Shown here piece by piece: positions 8,679 to 17,714 of a stretch of 32,507 nucleotides of DNA. Made by a program: the position numbers and the translations under genes. The notes under the pieces are model-generated. The model saw nothing but the letters and a program-made list of their open reading frames with translations. It had not been told where the DNA came from and searched no databases. Positions within the stretch are counted from its first letter, which is position 1. The number at the start of each line of letters is the position of its first letter. Source of the DNA: an uncultured Clostridia bacterium (lineage in GTDB: Bacteria > Bacillota > Clostridia > UBA1381); contig CALXWJ010000020.1 of the NCBI GenBank assembly GCA_944392335.1, positions 1 to 32,507 on the forward strand, read 5' to 3'.

Positions 8679-9743
8679 TCAGGTATCTATTGTAATATTA
8701 ACTGCTCTTTCGTTGTCGTCCCATGTAACCTCCGCGCCGAAGGCTTCCGATATCGCCCTTGCGGGAACAAGGGTTCTTGAATTTTCTATAACTGCCGGCA
8801 CGTCTATGGTTATTGGATTGTCGTCTTTATACATGGTCGTATCGTTTATGGTTATTTTTATTATTGTCCCGTTTCGTTCGGCGACAACGGTCTGCGTTTC
8901 GCCATCCCAGCCGACTACAGCGCCCATTGCTTCAAATATTGCTCTTACGGGAACAAGAGTCCTCCCGTCTTTTATTATCGGCTGCTGGTCGAAATTTACC
9001 CTTTTGCCGTTTATGTATAACGGGATAATTTCTTCCTTATTATATATATATGTATGCTCGCTGTCAAATATATTCTGTTCTGTCCATTGGCCGGCATGGG
9101 ATACGTCGACAAAGATCATATAATTTTCATTTATGTCGGAGATCATGTATGCTCCCAGAGCATTGGGAACATCTCCCTCAAAATAGATACCCGTCAAAGA
9201 CGAGCATCCGAAGAAAGCCCATTTTCCGATCGAATCGACATTTTCCGGGATCACAACAGCGGTAAGGTTTGGTAAATTCATAAAAGCCGAATCGCCGATG
9301 GTGGTAAGAGACTGAGATAAATCGATCCTCAGCATGTTTATACAGCTGTTAAAAGCGCCCGCTTCAATTGTTTCCACACCGTCGGGTATGGTTATTCGAT
9401 TTATCGAGCTGCAATTGTAAAAAGCTCTTTGCCCGATAGTTTTTAAGGTATACGGCAGCTGTGCCTCGGTAAGATTTTTAAGATCTGAAAAAGCCCAGTC
9501 GCCGATCTCGGTTATGCCGTCTTCAAGAATTATTTTATTGATATCGTTTATATAACTGTCCCACGGTCTGTTCTGACCGTATTCAAAATCATAGATCTTA
9601 CCGCTTCCGGAAATGGTGAGCACTCCGTTTTCATAGCTGTATTGGGCATTGTCGCCGCATGCGGAATCTTGTGCGTATATATATGTAAAATGTGATGCCG
9701 AAATAATCATACCGAGCATCAGTGCAAATATTTTTTTTATCAT
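8679..9743 (-). CDS. Secreted BspA-type leucine-rich-repeat protein with copper-amine-oxidase-like stalk domain
   Basis: A 354-residue exported protein. It has a signal peptide (MIKKIFALMLGMIISA, likely cleavage after YIYA near residue 24) and about five LRR_5/BspA repeats between residues 40 and 200 (for example TIGQRAFYNCSSINRITIPD, TIGDSAFMNL). The C-terminus holds a copper-amine-oxidase N-terminal-like (PF07833) domain with two halves marked GRTLVPVRAIFEAMGA and SRTLVPARAISEAFGA. Such domains usually mediate surface or extracellular protein contacts; no enzyme activity is implied. It is monocistronic, with AAAGGAAG before the ATG and a promoter at 9826-9854. No cell-wall anchor (LPXTG or SLH) is seen, so how it stays at the surface, if it does, is unclear. 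Confidence 0.9.
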   Translation of the reverse strand: MIKKIFALMLGMIISASHFTYIYAQDSACGDNAQYSYENGVLTISGSGKIYDFEYGQNRPWDSYINDINKIILEDGITEIGDWAFSDLKNLTEAQLPYTLKTIGQRAFYNCSSINRITIPDGVETIEAGAFNSCINMLRIDLSQSLTTIGDSAFMNLPNLTAVVIPENVDSIGKWAFFGCSSLTGIYFEGDVPNALGAYMISDINENYMIFVDVSHAGQWTEQNIFDSEHTYIYNKEEIIPLYINGKRVNFDQQPIIKDGRTLVPVRAIFEAMGAVVGWDGETQTVVAERNGTIIKITINDTTMYKDDNPITIDVPAVIENSRTLVPARAISEAFGAEVTWDDNERAVNITIDT

Positions 9744-9825
9744 ATTGGCTTCCTTTCCTTCCGAAGAAAATATTAAACTTATTTTTATTAATTACAATGA
9801 ATTATCCATGTTAGTATTATGATTT

Positions 9826-9854
9826 ATTATACTATTATTTTAATAAAAAATCAA
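9826..9854 (-). promoter_or_regulatory. Promoter of the leucine-rich-repeat gene
   Basis: Minus strand TTGATT (9854-9849), a 17-base spacer, then TATAAT (9831-9826). It uses the same two hexamers and spacing as the yihY promoter. It lies back to back with the promoter at 9901-9929. Confidence 0.7.
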
Positions 9855-9900
9855 TTAATTTTTTATTAATTTTTATTATATAAAATTCATTTAAATTTTA

Positions 9901-9929
9901 TTGACTTTCAATATAAATAAATATATAAT
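9901..9929 (+). promoter_or_regulatory. Promoter of the UroD-like/GH151-like operon
   Basis: TTGACT (9901-9906), a 17-base spacer, and TATAAT (9924-9929). The TTG start codon of the first gene lies 66 bases beyond the -10 box. No clear operator palindrome is visible in the leader. Confidence 0.75.
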
Positions 9930-9994
9930 ATGGGATATGGTAAATATTCGGCTATACAGCCGATGGAAATTGCAGAAGAAAGGAGTGAATAAAA

Positions 9995-11236
9995 TTGGTA
10001 TCACAGGAAGAAAAAAACATATTAAGAGAACTGGCAAAAAAATACGCCTATGAAGCTTCAAAGGATGTAAACAATGAGCGTCGTGAGCGTGCAAGAAGGA
10101 TAAATGAATGTAAGGAAGACAGACCTATTGTTTGGATAGAAGAAATACCGTGGAATCAAATAAATGTAAACAATGAACTGACTCTTTTGTGTAAAGATCC
10201 TTTTGCGCGTGAGATGGAGGATTTTTTCAGAAAGCAACTGTTCAGATGGAAGTATTTTCAGGCTGATTCGATATTGGAGCCGGTCTATACCGTCAATAAA
10301 AGCTTTTCAAGCTCCGGATATGGAGTTGAGGTAGAGGAAAATATCAGAAAAATTGATAAAACAAATAATATTGTTTCACACGAATATATAGATGTTTTAA
10401 AAAACGAAGAAGACATAGAAAAATTAAAAGCTCCCGTAATAATCAGGGATGAGCGTGCCGATGAAAGAAATTTAGAGACCGCGCAAGATATTTTAAACGG
10501 GATAATGAATGTTCATCTCAGCGGTATTTCATATATTTATCATGCACCATGGGATTTGATCGCACGTCTTCGCGGTGCTGATAATATTTTGTTGGATCTT
10601 GCTTTAAGACCGGAATTTATGCATGCTTTAATTAAAAAATTTACAGAAATCCAGACATTTGAAATTGATGAATACATACGCTTGGGGCTGTTAGACGGAT
10701 ATTGCACAAACCTGCATTGTACGCCCGGATATACAAAAACCCTTCCGGGAAGCCCTGAAAGCGGCGGTACAGGAAATACAAAAGATATGTGGTTTCGGCA
10801 GATGGCGCAGCTGTTTTCTTCAGTTTCTCCGGCAATGTATAATGAATTTGATATAGAATACGCAAAAGAATTACAATCACGTTTCGGACTGGTTTATTTT
10901 GGCTGCTGTGAGCCGCTTGATAATGTAATACCTTATCTTAAAAGAATACCTAATCTGAGAAAGGTCGGCGTCAGCCCTTGGGCAGATGTAAATTCATGTG
11001 CCGAACAGTTAGGAAAAGACTATGTTATGGCAAGAAAACCCAATCCTTCTTTGGTAGCTGAAAAAACAGATAAAGATGTTGTAAGAAAAGAGCTTGCAGA
11101 TACTATAAATGCGTGTCGTGCAAATCATTGTGCTTTTGACTATGTTTTAAAGGATATAAGCAGCTGCGGTTATAATTTGCAAAACCTGATTGACTGGAAT
11201 GACACCGTAATGAATACTTTGGACGAATATTATTAA
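9995..11236 (+). CDS. Uroporphyrinogen-decarboxylase-fold protein (possible methyltransferase)
   Basis: A 413-residue protein of the UroD superfamily, which contains true UroD and the zinc-dependent MtaA/MtbA-type methyltransferases. Cysteines that could bind zinc are visible at CTNLHCTPGY (about 236-245) and FGCCEPLDNV (about 302-311). The latter is followed by the barrel segment VGVSPWADV. It is unlikely to be HemE: no other haem gene is near, and it is fused by operon to a glycoside hydrolase 70 bases downstream. The start is TTG, with AGGAG at 9981-9985. A role in handling methyl groups from methylated sugars is my inference from the neighbours; the substrate is unknown. Confidence 0.72.
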   Translation: MVSQEEKNILRELAKKYAYEASKDVNNERRERARRINECKEDRPIVWIEEIPWNQINVNNELTLLCKDPFAREMEDFFRKQLFRWKYFQADSILEPVYTVNKSFSSSGYGVEVEENIRKIDKTNNIVSHEYIDVLKNEEDIEKLKAPVIIRDERADERNLETAQDILNGIMNVHLSGISYIYHAPWDLIARLRGADNILLDLALRPEFMHALIKKFTEIQTFEIDEYIRLGLLDGYCTNLHCTPGYTKTLPGSPESGGTGNTKDMWFRQMAQLFSSVSPAMYNEFDIEYAKELQSRFGLVYFGCCEPLDNVIPYLKRIPNLRKVGVSPWADVNSCAEQLGKDYVMARKPNPSLVAEKTDKDVVRKELADTINACRANHCAFDYVLKDISSCGYNLQNLIDWNDTVMNTLDEYY

Positions 11237-11306
11237 TAACACAAAATTTATTTAAAATTATTGAATATAATTATATACAAAGCAATATAAGAAAAGGAGA
11301 ATGACT

Positions 11307-13274
11307 ATGAATTTCAGACAGGTTCACTTAGACTTCCATACAAGCGAAGCTATAGACGGTATCGGAAGTGAATTTAACAAAAAACAGTTTCAGGAGGCTT
11401 TAAAGACAGGACATGTTAATTCCATTACGGTTTTTTCAAAATGTCATCACGGTTGGGCATATCATCCATCAAAGGCAAACGAAACGCATCCCAATTTAAA
11501 ATTTGATCTGTTAAAGGAAGAAATTGAAGCGGCTCATGAAATAGGTGTAAAAACACCTGTATACATATCTGCGGGATTGGATGAAAAGTATGCGAGAAAA
11601 CATCCTGAATGGCTGGTAAGGGATATGCATGACAATACTGTATGGGTAAGCGATTTTCTGACGCCGGGATATCATAAATTCTGCATGAATACTCCCTATC
11701 TTGATTACCTGCTTGCACAGATAAAAGAGGTATGTGAAAATTATGACGCGGACGGAATATTTCTTGATATTGTCGGTATTCAGACCTGTTATTGCAATAA
11801 TTGCCGCAAGACTTTACGCGATGAAGGCAAAACGCCCAAGGATCCCGATGCTGTTTATGAACTGGCAGAGAGAGTATATGCCAACTATACAAAACGGGTA
11901 AGAGAGACTATAGATTCGGTAAAGCCCGGTCTGCCGGTATTCCATAACGGCGGACATATTGCCGGAGGACGCCGTGATATTGCCGAAATGAACACACATC
12001 TTGAACTTGAGTCACTGCCCACAGGCGGCTGGGGATATGATCATTTCCCGTTATCCGCAAGATATGTGCAAAATCTCGGAATGGATTTTTTGGGAATGAC
12101 CGGAAAATTCCACCAAAGCTGGGGTGAATTCGGCGGTTTTAAGCATCCTAACGCATTAAGATATGAAGTGAGTTTAAATGCCGCAAACGGAGCAAAGTCA
12201 TCAATAGGTGATCAGCTGCATCCTTTGGGTAAAATGGATATGGCAACATACAAGCTGATAGGTACGGCATATGCGGAGCTGGAAACAAAGGAAGAGTGGC
12301 TTGACAATGTAGTACAGGTCACCGATGTAGCGCTTTTCTCATATGAAGCCTTTGCGGGATTTTTCGGTATGGGACAGGTAGGTACGACAACTCAGATAGA
12401 CTCGGGCGCCGCAAGGATTCTGCTCGAAGGAAAATATCTGTTTGACGTTGTTGATATGGATTCCGATTTTAATAAATATAAAGTTATAATACTTCCCGAC
12501 CTTGTAAGAGTAGACAAAAAGTTTAAAGAAAAGCTTGATGAGTTTCTTAAAAACGGCGGTAAGATCCTTGCAACGGGAAAAGGCGGCCTGTATATTGATA
12601 AGGATGAATTTGCCTTTGATTTCGGTGTGGATTATGAGGGAGAAAATATATATAATCCAAGCTATTTCAGACCCGATTTTGAGATGGAAGGCTTATTTGA
12701 TTCGGCATATGTACTCTATTCACAGGGAGAGGTTGTGAGCTTAAACGGCGGAAAAGAACTCGGAAGCTGTGAAAACCCGTATTTCAACAGAGATATAGAA
12801 CACTTCTGTTCTCACCGTCATACTCCGAATAAACCTGAGTATGCGGCACCCGGTATGGTTTGGGGAAAGGACGGGATATATATAGCATGGCAGATATTTG
12901 GCGAATATGCGGATGTAGGTTCCCTTATTTTAAAAAGGATCGTTACACATGCTTTGGATCTGCTTTTGGGAGATAATAAAACAATAAAGACGAATTTGGG
13001 CGCCCAGGGTGTTACGACCCTGATGAAGCAGGACAAAAGATACATAAATCATTTGCTGTATGCTGTGCCTGTAAAACGGGGACAGGGTACGGAGATAATC
13101 GAGGATATATATCCTGTTTACAATATTGATGTGGAATTGAAGATACCCCAAAAGGTGAAGAAAGTTTATCTTGCTCCTCAGATGAGGGAAATATCTTTCG
13201 TGCAGGACAATGAGACAGTGAAATACAGAGTAGATGAGCTTGAATGTCATCAGATGGTGGTTTTGGATGTTTGA
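11307..13274 (+). CDS. GH151/GHL6-like glycoside hydrolase with beta-galactosidase trimerisation-type domain
   Basis: A 655-residue cytoplasmic glycosidase without signal peptide. The N-terminal barrel begins QVHLDFHTSEAIDGIG and contains TVFSKCHHGWAYHPSK and YDADGIFLDIVG, where Asp154 is a candidate catalytic residue; CYCNNC lies just after. This pattern matches proteins assigned to the hypothetical glycosyl hydrolase 6 and GH151 (alpha-L-fucosidase) groups. Residues about 340-540 resemble the beta-galactosidase trimerisation, flavodoxin-like domain (FDVVDMDSDFNKYKVIILPD). An ATG at 11301 is too close to AGGAG (11295-11299), so the ATG at 11307 is preferred. It is cotranscribed with the UroD-like gene. 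Substrate assignment to fucose is only a family guess. Confidence 0.72.
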   Translation: MNFRQVHLDFHTSEAIDGIGSEFNKKQFQEALKTGHVNSITVFSKCHHGWAYHPSKANETHPNLKFDLLKEEIEAAHEIGVKTPVYISAGLDEKYARKHPEWLVRDMHDNTVWVSDFLTPGYHKFCMNTPYLDYLLAQIKEVCENYDADGIFLDIVGIQTCYCNNCRKTLRDEGKTPKDPDAVYELAERVYANYTKRVRETIDSVKPGLPVFHNGGHIAGGRRDIAEMNTHLELESLPTGGWGYDHFPLSARYVQNLGMDFLGMTGKFHQSWGEFGGFKHPNALRYEVSLNAANGAKSSIGDQLHPLGKMDMATYKLIGTAYAELETKEEWLDNVVQVTDVALFSYEAFAGFFGMGQVGTTTQIDSGAARILLEGKYLFDVVDMDSDFNKYKVIILPDLVRVDKKFKEKLDEFLKNGGKILATGKGGLYIDKDEFAFDFGVDYEGENIYNPSYFRPDFEMEGLFDSAYVLYSQGEVVSLNGGKELGSCENPYFNRDIEHFCSHRHTPNKPEYAAPGMVWGKDGIYIAWQIFGEYADVGSLILKRIVTHALDLLLGDNKTIKTNLGAQGVTTLMKQDKRYINHLLYAVPVKRGQGTEIIEDIYPVYNIDVELKIPQKVKKVYLAPQMREISFVQDNETVKYRVDELECHQMVVLDV

Positions 13275-13339
13275 TAAAAAGACGCGTCAAAACAGCGTCT
13301 GTTAAATAAAACAAGTAAATAAAAAAATATTATAAAAAA

Positions 13340-13386
13340 AATACCGGCACAAATTTTGTTATCCTTTTGTACCGGTGTTTTTTTTG
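13340..13386. terminator. Bidirectional terminator between convergent glycosidase genes
   Basis: Arms ACCGGCACAAA (13343-13353) and TTTGTACCGGT (13365-13375) pair with one mismatch. T-runs follow on both strands (13378-13385 on plus, the complement of 13321-13341 on minus). It lies between the stops of two convergent genes. A smaller hairpin, AGACGC/GCGTCT, precedes it at 13280-13300. Confidence 0.8.
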
Positions 13387-13388
13387 TA

Positions 13389-16382
13389 TCAAATAACAAA
13401 CCTTAAAGTGATGATCTCAAAGTTTTTGATGTTTATTTCGACCTTATTGCATGAAGAGGGCAGCTTTTTTATATTATTTTCAAGCATATCGCAAAGATAT
13501 ACCTCTTTAAACTCAAAGCCCGTGGTAATAACGGCTTTTGATTTTGAGTTGTAGCTTTCATATATTCTTGCAATAATTGTATTGTCATCTTCCGCCTTTT
13601 TGATTGTTTCAACTATAACATTTTCTTTGTCGGAGCTGATAAGCGAGAATTGTTCGGGCAGTGAGGCTTTGTTTTCTTTAATTTCCGCTGCCTCCAAAGG
13701 CATATTTAAAAGATAGCCCTGAATTACGGTTTTGCCTGTCCTGTAGTCGCCGCAATGAGGATACAGGGAATAGGTGAAGAAATGTTCTCCCCGGTCAGCT
13801 TCCGGGTTTGGATATGCAGCTGCTTTTAAGAGTGATATTTTCATTATATTACCTTCAATGCTGTAACCGTATTTGCAGTCGTTTAAAATACTTACGCCGT
13901 AATCCCCTTCGGAAAGATCGGCCCATTTATGTGCGCAGACCTCAAATTTTGCGACGTCCCAGCTTGTATTTTCATGGGTAGGTCTTTCAATATTGCCGAA
14001 TTGGATATCATATACCGCGGACCGCGAACAAATATCTACAGGAAAAGCTGCTTTCATCAAAACATGATCTTCGTGCCAGTCAACAAATGTTTCAAAATCG
14101 ATCCTTTTTGAATTTTTATTTAGTTTGATTTTTTGCTTTATTAAGGAATTGCAGTAATTACGTGTTACTTCAATACCGTTGTCAAGAAGTTTTACATCAC
14201 TTACATCATCAGCGATCCACATCTTTTGCTTATAATAGCTTGTGATCTCCCATGCGTCGTATGCACGCGGATAATCTTCAAAAATTTCTATTCTGTTTGC
14301 TGTCATGCCGGGGACAATTATTTCTCTGTCAAATTCCTTATCATAGACGGAGATTATTTCATATTTGTCATTAAATGATACCTTTATCAGATCATTTTCA
14401 ATAAGCTTTTCGGATACGTTTATCTCTTCATCAACGGCGGTATTTTCAACGACTTTCCAGCCGTGGGCGGGAATGTTCTGCGCGTAGATCTTATTTTCGT
14501 TAACTTCAATAACATCGCTTATCTCATATGGGGTCGGGTTATATACCAAAATCCCGCCGTCTGTATTAATATTTGACGCAAGGTTTTTTAGTTTATTGTC
14601 TATAATATTTCTTGTTGATTTTAGGATATGTTCATATTCGATATCTGTAACATCATAAACTTCTTTTATTGAAGAACCGGGTATAATATCATGAAACTGA
14701 TTAAGCAATACATTGATCTGATTGTCATGGAATTGTTTTTCGGGATATTCCCCGCCGTTTAGCAGCATATTGGTAACGCAAAGAGCCTCCGCTTCCATGA
14801 TCGAAAGTTCGCTTTTTCTGTTATTCTTTTTGTTTTTGGCAATGGAGGTATATGTACCTCTGTGCATTTCAAGATATAATTCTCCCACCCATCTGTTTTC
14901 TTTTCGCAGTTTCTTTGAATTTTCTTTATATTTTTCCTCTGTTTCATCAAAGAATTGTCCGGCTTTTTTCATAACGGTCTTGGGCATACCCGGAATACCT
15001 TTGTTCAACCGTTTGAAATGCTCCATCATTTCATGTGTCGGTCCGCCGCCGCCGTCACCGAATCCGAATGTCATGATATTTTCAGAGCTGAATGATTTGT
15101 CTTTATAATTATTGGATATTTCATAAATATTTTTGGCGTCAAGTATATGGTTGTATTCTTTAATAAAGGAAGAGAAAACCTCCGAGCCGTCAATACCCTG
15201 CCACATAAATGTATCATATGGGAAAGAATTTGTTTCATTCCAATATATTTTGGTGGTAAAGAATTGATTTATGCCGCATTTTTTCAGTATTTGCGGAAGC
15301 GCGGCGCTGTATCCGAACACATCGGGAAGCCAAAGAATTTTACTTTCTATTCCAAATTCGTCCTTTATAAATTTTTTGCCGTGGATAATTTGTCTTATAA
15401 GGCTTTCGCCGCTTATAAGATTCGTATCCGATTCAAGCCACATCGCGCCTTCAACTTCCCATCGGCCTTCTTTTATACGTTTTTTTATTTCTTCATACAG
15501 CTCGGGGTCATTGTCTTTGACATGCTGATAAAGCTGCGGCTGACTTGACATGAACATATAATCATCATACCGCTTCATCATATTATTTACCGTTGCGAAG
15601 CTCCTTTGTGCTTTTTCTTTTGTCTGTGCAACGGTCCAAAGCCATGCGACATCTATATGAGTATGACCTATGCAGCTTATGGTTGTTTCACTTTTGCCGC
15701 AGACGCCTTCATAAAATTCCCTGTCAAGATATTCGATTGTTTTGTCTATGCTGTCATGAAAAGCCTTGGATGATATATCTCTCAGATCAAGATTAAATAA
15801 TGCCTTGTCAAGACTGTCTCTTATCTTTATGTAGTCATATGAAGATTGATCAAGCAGCTTCATACATTCGTACGGGACAAGAAGGTGATAATACAGTTTT
15901 TCGATCTGTATGTCTGCCTGAGTGAGTGAAACATTGACCCTGTATTCGGAATTGTCTGTCATGGAAGAATAAAAATAGATATAGGCGTCATACTCTTTAT
16001 CATATTCTATCGGAAGCCATGTGTGATTTACATCAAGCCCCTGTGTTGTGATCCCGTTTAAAAATATAACGCCCTGCGGGTTGCTTGCGTCCCAATTACC
16101 CTCTCTGCCGGTGAAAACCGAAATTCTCAACTCTTTTCCCGGCTTCTTTTTTGTTGCCGGAATCCTGAAGTGAAACCAGTGATGCTCATCAAGACCTTTC
16201 AGTATGGTATCCTTTTTATATTTTTTCCATCCCGCATTTATGTCGGGAGGCGTATTTGAAGTTTTGTATTCGGGAACATGGATATATTCGCAGTCCAATT
16301 CGATAACGGGCTCTGAAATATGCTCTTTTAAGGTTTGTGTTATTACCCTTATTTTTTCTTGTATAAAATCCATGACATTCAT
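13389..16382 (-). CDS. GH38 alpha-mannosidase
   Basis: A 997-residue zinc-dependent retaining alpha-mannosidase of family GH38. It would remove alpha-linked mannose from imported oligosaccharides in the cytoplasm, as there is no signal peptide. Zinc ligands are visible in GHTHIDVAWLW (His240, His242 and Asp244). The catalytic nucleophile is Asp354 in WLPDVFGYSAALPQ, and GFGDGGGGPT (about 440) completes the active-site region. The N-terminal 230 residues are the usual beta-sandwich lead-in, and the C-terminal 400 residues the middle and C-terminal GH38 domains. Length fits bacterial members. AAAGGA precedes the first ATG; an ATG three codons later is a less well-spaced alternative. The gene is divergent from an AraC-type regulator that probably controls it. 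Confidence 0.95.
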   Translation of the reverse strand: MNVMDFIQEKIRVITQTLKEHISEPVIELDCEYIHVPEYKTSNTPPDINAGWKKYKKDTILKGLDEHHWFHFRIPATKKKPGKELRISVFTGREGNWDASNPQGVIFLNGITTQGLDVNHTWLPIEYDKEYDAYIYFYSSMTDNSEYRVNVSLTQADIQIEKLYYHLLVPYECMKLLDQSSYDYIKIRDSLDKALFNLDLRDISSKAFHDSIDKTIEYLDREFYEGVCGKSETTISCIGHTHIDVAWLWTVAQTKEKAQRSFATVNNMMKRYDDYMFMSSQPQLYQHVKDNDPELYEEIKKRIKEGRWEVEGAMWLESDTNLISGESLIRQIIHGKKFIKDEFGIESKILWLPDVFGYSAALPQILKKCGINQFFTTKIYWNETNSFPYDTFMWQGIDGSEVFSSFIKEYNHILDAKNIYEISNNYKDKSFSSENIMTFGFGDGGGGPTHEMMEHFKRLNKGIPGMPKTVMKKAGQFFDETEEKYKENSKKLRKENRWVGELYLEMHRGTYTSIAKNKKNNRKSELSIMEAEALCVTNMLLNGGEYPEKQFHDNQINVLLNQFHDIIPGSSIKEVYDVTDIEYEHILKSTRNIIDNKLKNLASNINTDGGILVYNPTPYEISDVIEVNENKIYAQNIPAHGWKVVENTAVDEEINVSEKLIENDLIKVSFNDKYEIISVYDKEFDREIIVPGMTANRIEIFEDYPRAYDAWEITSYYKQKMWIADDVSDVKLLDNGIEVTRNYCNSLIKQKIKLNKNSKRIDFETFVDWHEDHVLMKAAFPVDICSRSAVYDIQFGNIERPTHENTSWDVAKFEVCAHKWADLSEGDYGVSILNDCKYGYSIEGNIMKISLLKAAAYPNPEADRGEHFFTYSLYPHCGDYRTGKTVIQGYLLNMPLEAAEIKENKASLPEQFSLISSDKENVIVETIKKAEDDNTIIARIYESYNSKSKAVITTGFEFKEVYLCDMLENNIKKLPSSCNKVEINIKNFEIITLRFVI

Positions 16383-16455
16383 TTCCTTTCGTTTAAAATA
16401 GCTTTTTGCGTTGATTTATTGATATTATATATTAGATGTTTTTTTATTTCATCTG

Positions 16456-16484
16456 TTGACATGACTTGTTTTTTATGGTATTGT
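16456..16484 (+). promoter_or_regulatory. Promoter of the AraC-type regulator gene
   Basis: A perfect TTGACA (16456-16461), a 17-base spacer and TATTGT (16479-16484). Transcription should start near 16491, right at the GAGGTGG ribosome site, so the predicted leader is only about a dozen bases. It shares the 120-base divergent region with the mannosidase gene. Confidence 0.65.
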
Positions 16485-16502
16485 GATATTGAGGTGGTAG
16501 TG

Positions 16503-17351
16503 GTGAAGAGTAAAATGCTTGATGAGATATATCATGTGAACGGGAAAACGGGATTTCTTTGCAGATACATAAAAAGCGATACGGAAAGGTTTGTACCGCA
16601 TTATCACAATTATTATGAAATATTTCTGATGTTAAAAGGCGATGCAAGACATATAGTAAATGATACCGAACATATTTTAACCCCGGGAAATCTTTTGTTT
16701 ATCCGTGATTTTGACTGCCATGAATACATAAGAAAAAACAATGAAAAATTTGATTTTATCAATCTTGCATTTAAAAAAAGCGAATTTGATTCAATGTGTG
16801 ATTTTCTGGGGGAAAATTTCGATCCCGGTTTTCTTTTGGGGCTTGAGCGTCCGCCGGCCGTGCTTCTTACCGAATCGGAAAAAAACAAAGTATATTTTTC
16901 TTTGTCCGAGCTTATAAATACGGAGGATATCCCGCTTGTAAGGATAAAATTCAAAAAATTGCTGCTCGACCTGTTTACAACATTTTTTTTGAATTACAAG
17001 CCGTTAAGAACCGACATTCCTCTTTGGCTGGAGGTCACATATGAAAAGATGAAAAAACCGCAGAATTTTATATCGGGGATCGAAAGAATGTATGAAATAT
17101 CAGGAAAAAGCAGAGAGCACATATCAAGATGCCTGAGAAGATATTATAACACGACCCCCACCGATCTCATATGCGACTTGAGATTGAATCATTGCGCGAA
17201 CATGCTGCTTTCAAGCAATTTATCTATCACCGATATTTGTTATGAGTGCGGCTTTGACAACATATCATGGTTTTATAAAATATTTTTAAAAAAGTACAAA
17301 ATGCCCCCAGGACAGTACCGAAGGGAGCATATGTGGCAAAGAAATATTTAA
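16503..17351 (+). CDS. AraC-family transcriptional regulator with cupin sensor domain
   Basis: About 282 residues. An N-terminal AraC_binding-type cupin (PHYHNYYEIFLMLKGDARHIV, then LTPGNLLFIRDFDCHEY) should sense a sugar-like ligand. The C-terminal 100 residues hold the two helix-turn-helix units (MYEISGKSREHISRCLRRYY, then LSITDICYECGFDNISWFYK) ending in the typical KMPPGQYRR. The open frame reaches back to 16335, but those codons overlap the mannosidase gene. GAGGTGG (16491-16497) points to GTG at 16503; ATG at 16515 is the alternative. Being divergent from the GH38 gene, it most likely activates that gene and perhaps the UroD/GH151-like operon. Confidence 0.92.
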   Translation: MKSKMLDEIYHVNGKTGFLCRYIKSDTERFVPHYHNYYEIFLMLKGDARHIVNDTEHILTPGNLLFIRDFDCHEYIRKNNEKFDFINLAFKKSEFDSMCDFLGENFDPGFLLGLERPPAVLLTESEKNKVYFSLSELINTEDIPLVRIKFKKLLLDLFTTFFLNYKPLRTDIPLWLEVTYEKMKKPQNFISGIERMYEISGKSREHISRCLRRYYNTTPTDLICDLRLNHCANMLLSSNLSITDICYECGFDNISWFYKIFLKKYKMPPGQYRREHMWQRNI

Positions 17352-17487
17352 AAATGCCTTGATGGACCTTGTTATATGCGATATGTGAAAATTGAATAAA
17401 ACACAGGAAAAATCCTTGGCAGTTAATGCAATAAGTAACAATTAATTGAAAAAAATTATAATTTATGGATTTTTTTGAAAAAAATAC

Positions 17488-17516
17488 TTGTAATTTTATT
17501 AAAATTATGATAGAAT
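17488..17516 (+). promoter_or_regulatory. Promoter of the rimP-nusA-infB operon
   Basis: TTGTAA (17488-17493), a 17-base spacer, then TAGAAT (17511-17516). It is the only well-spaced pair I found upstream of rimP, and it would give a leader of nearly 200 bases. Confidence 0.65.
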
Positions 17517-17538
17517 ATAAAAGATGACAAGGATCAGG

Positions 17539-17568
17539 CGAAAGAGTGGGTAGTAACCCACTCTTTCG
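17539..17568 (+). ncRNA. rimP-operon leader hairpin (structured 5' UTR)
   Basis: CGAAAGAGTGGGT (17539-17551) and ACCCACTCTTTCG (17556-17568) form a perfect 13-bp stem with a four-base loop AGTA, starting about 15 bases after the predicted transcription start. TATTGTT follows, too weak for a clear terminator. It could be an attenuator, an RNA-stability element or a protein target for autoregulation by the nusA-infB operon; the sequence does not decide. Confidence 0.6.
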
Positions 17569-17714
17569 TATTGTTAAGAAACATCGTGTATTATGTGTGT
17601 GAATTTTGGCTTATTTGCGTAAAACATGAAGTTTGACAGATCCATACACCGAGCATTTGCACGGCGTTGGCGTTATTACCATAAATCGTTGAAAAGAAAG
17701 GAAAGGAGTAATAT

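Larger units (their letters stand above)
17352..17714 (+). other. Intergenic leader region before rimP
   Basis: A 363-base stretch without a credible gene. The first 110 bases are AT-rich, with no obvious terminator for the AraC-type gene. The rimP promoter (17488-17516), a strong hairpin (17539-17568) and a further 130-base leader follow. I see no known riboswitch consensus in that leader. Confidence 0.6.

Noticed and set aside
9995..11236. True uroporphyrinogen decarboxylase (HemE).
   Set aside because: No haem genes nearby, poor match to HemE signatures that I can recall, and operon context with a glycosidase.
16335..16502. N-terminal extension of the AraC-type protein from the ATG at 16335.
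   Set aside because: It overlaps the mannosidase start, lies upstream of the best promoter, and does not resemble family N-termini.
17569..17700. A riboswitch in the rimP leader.
   Set aside because: Beyond the 13-bp hairpin I find no consensus of a known class, and rimP operons are not usual riboswitch targets.
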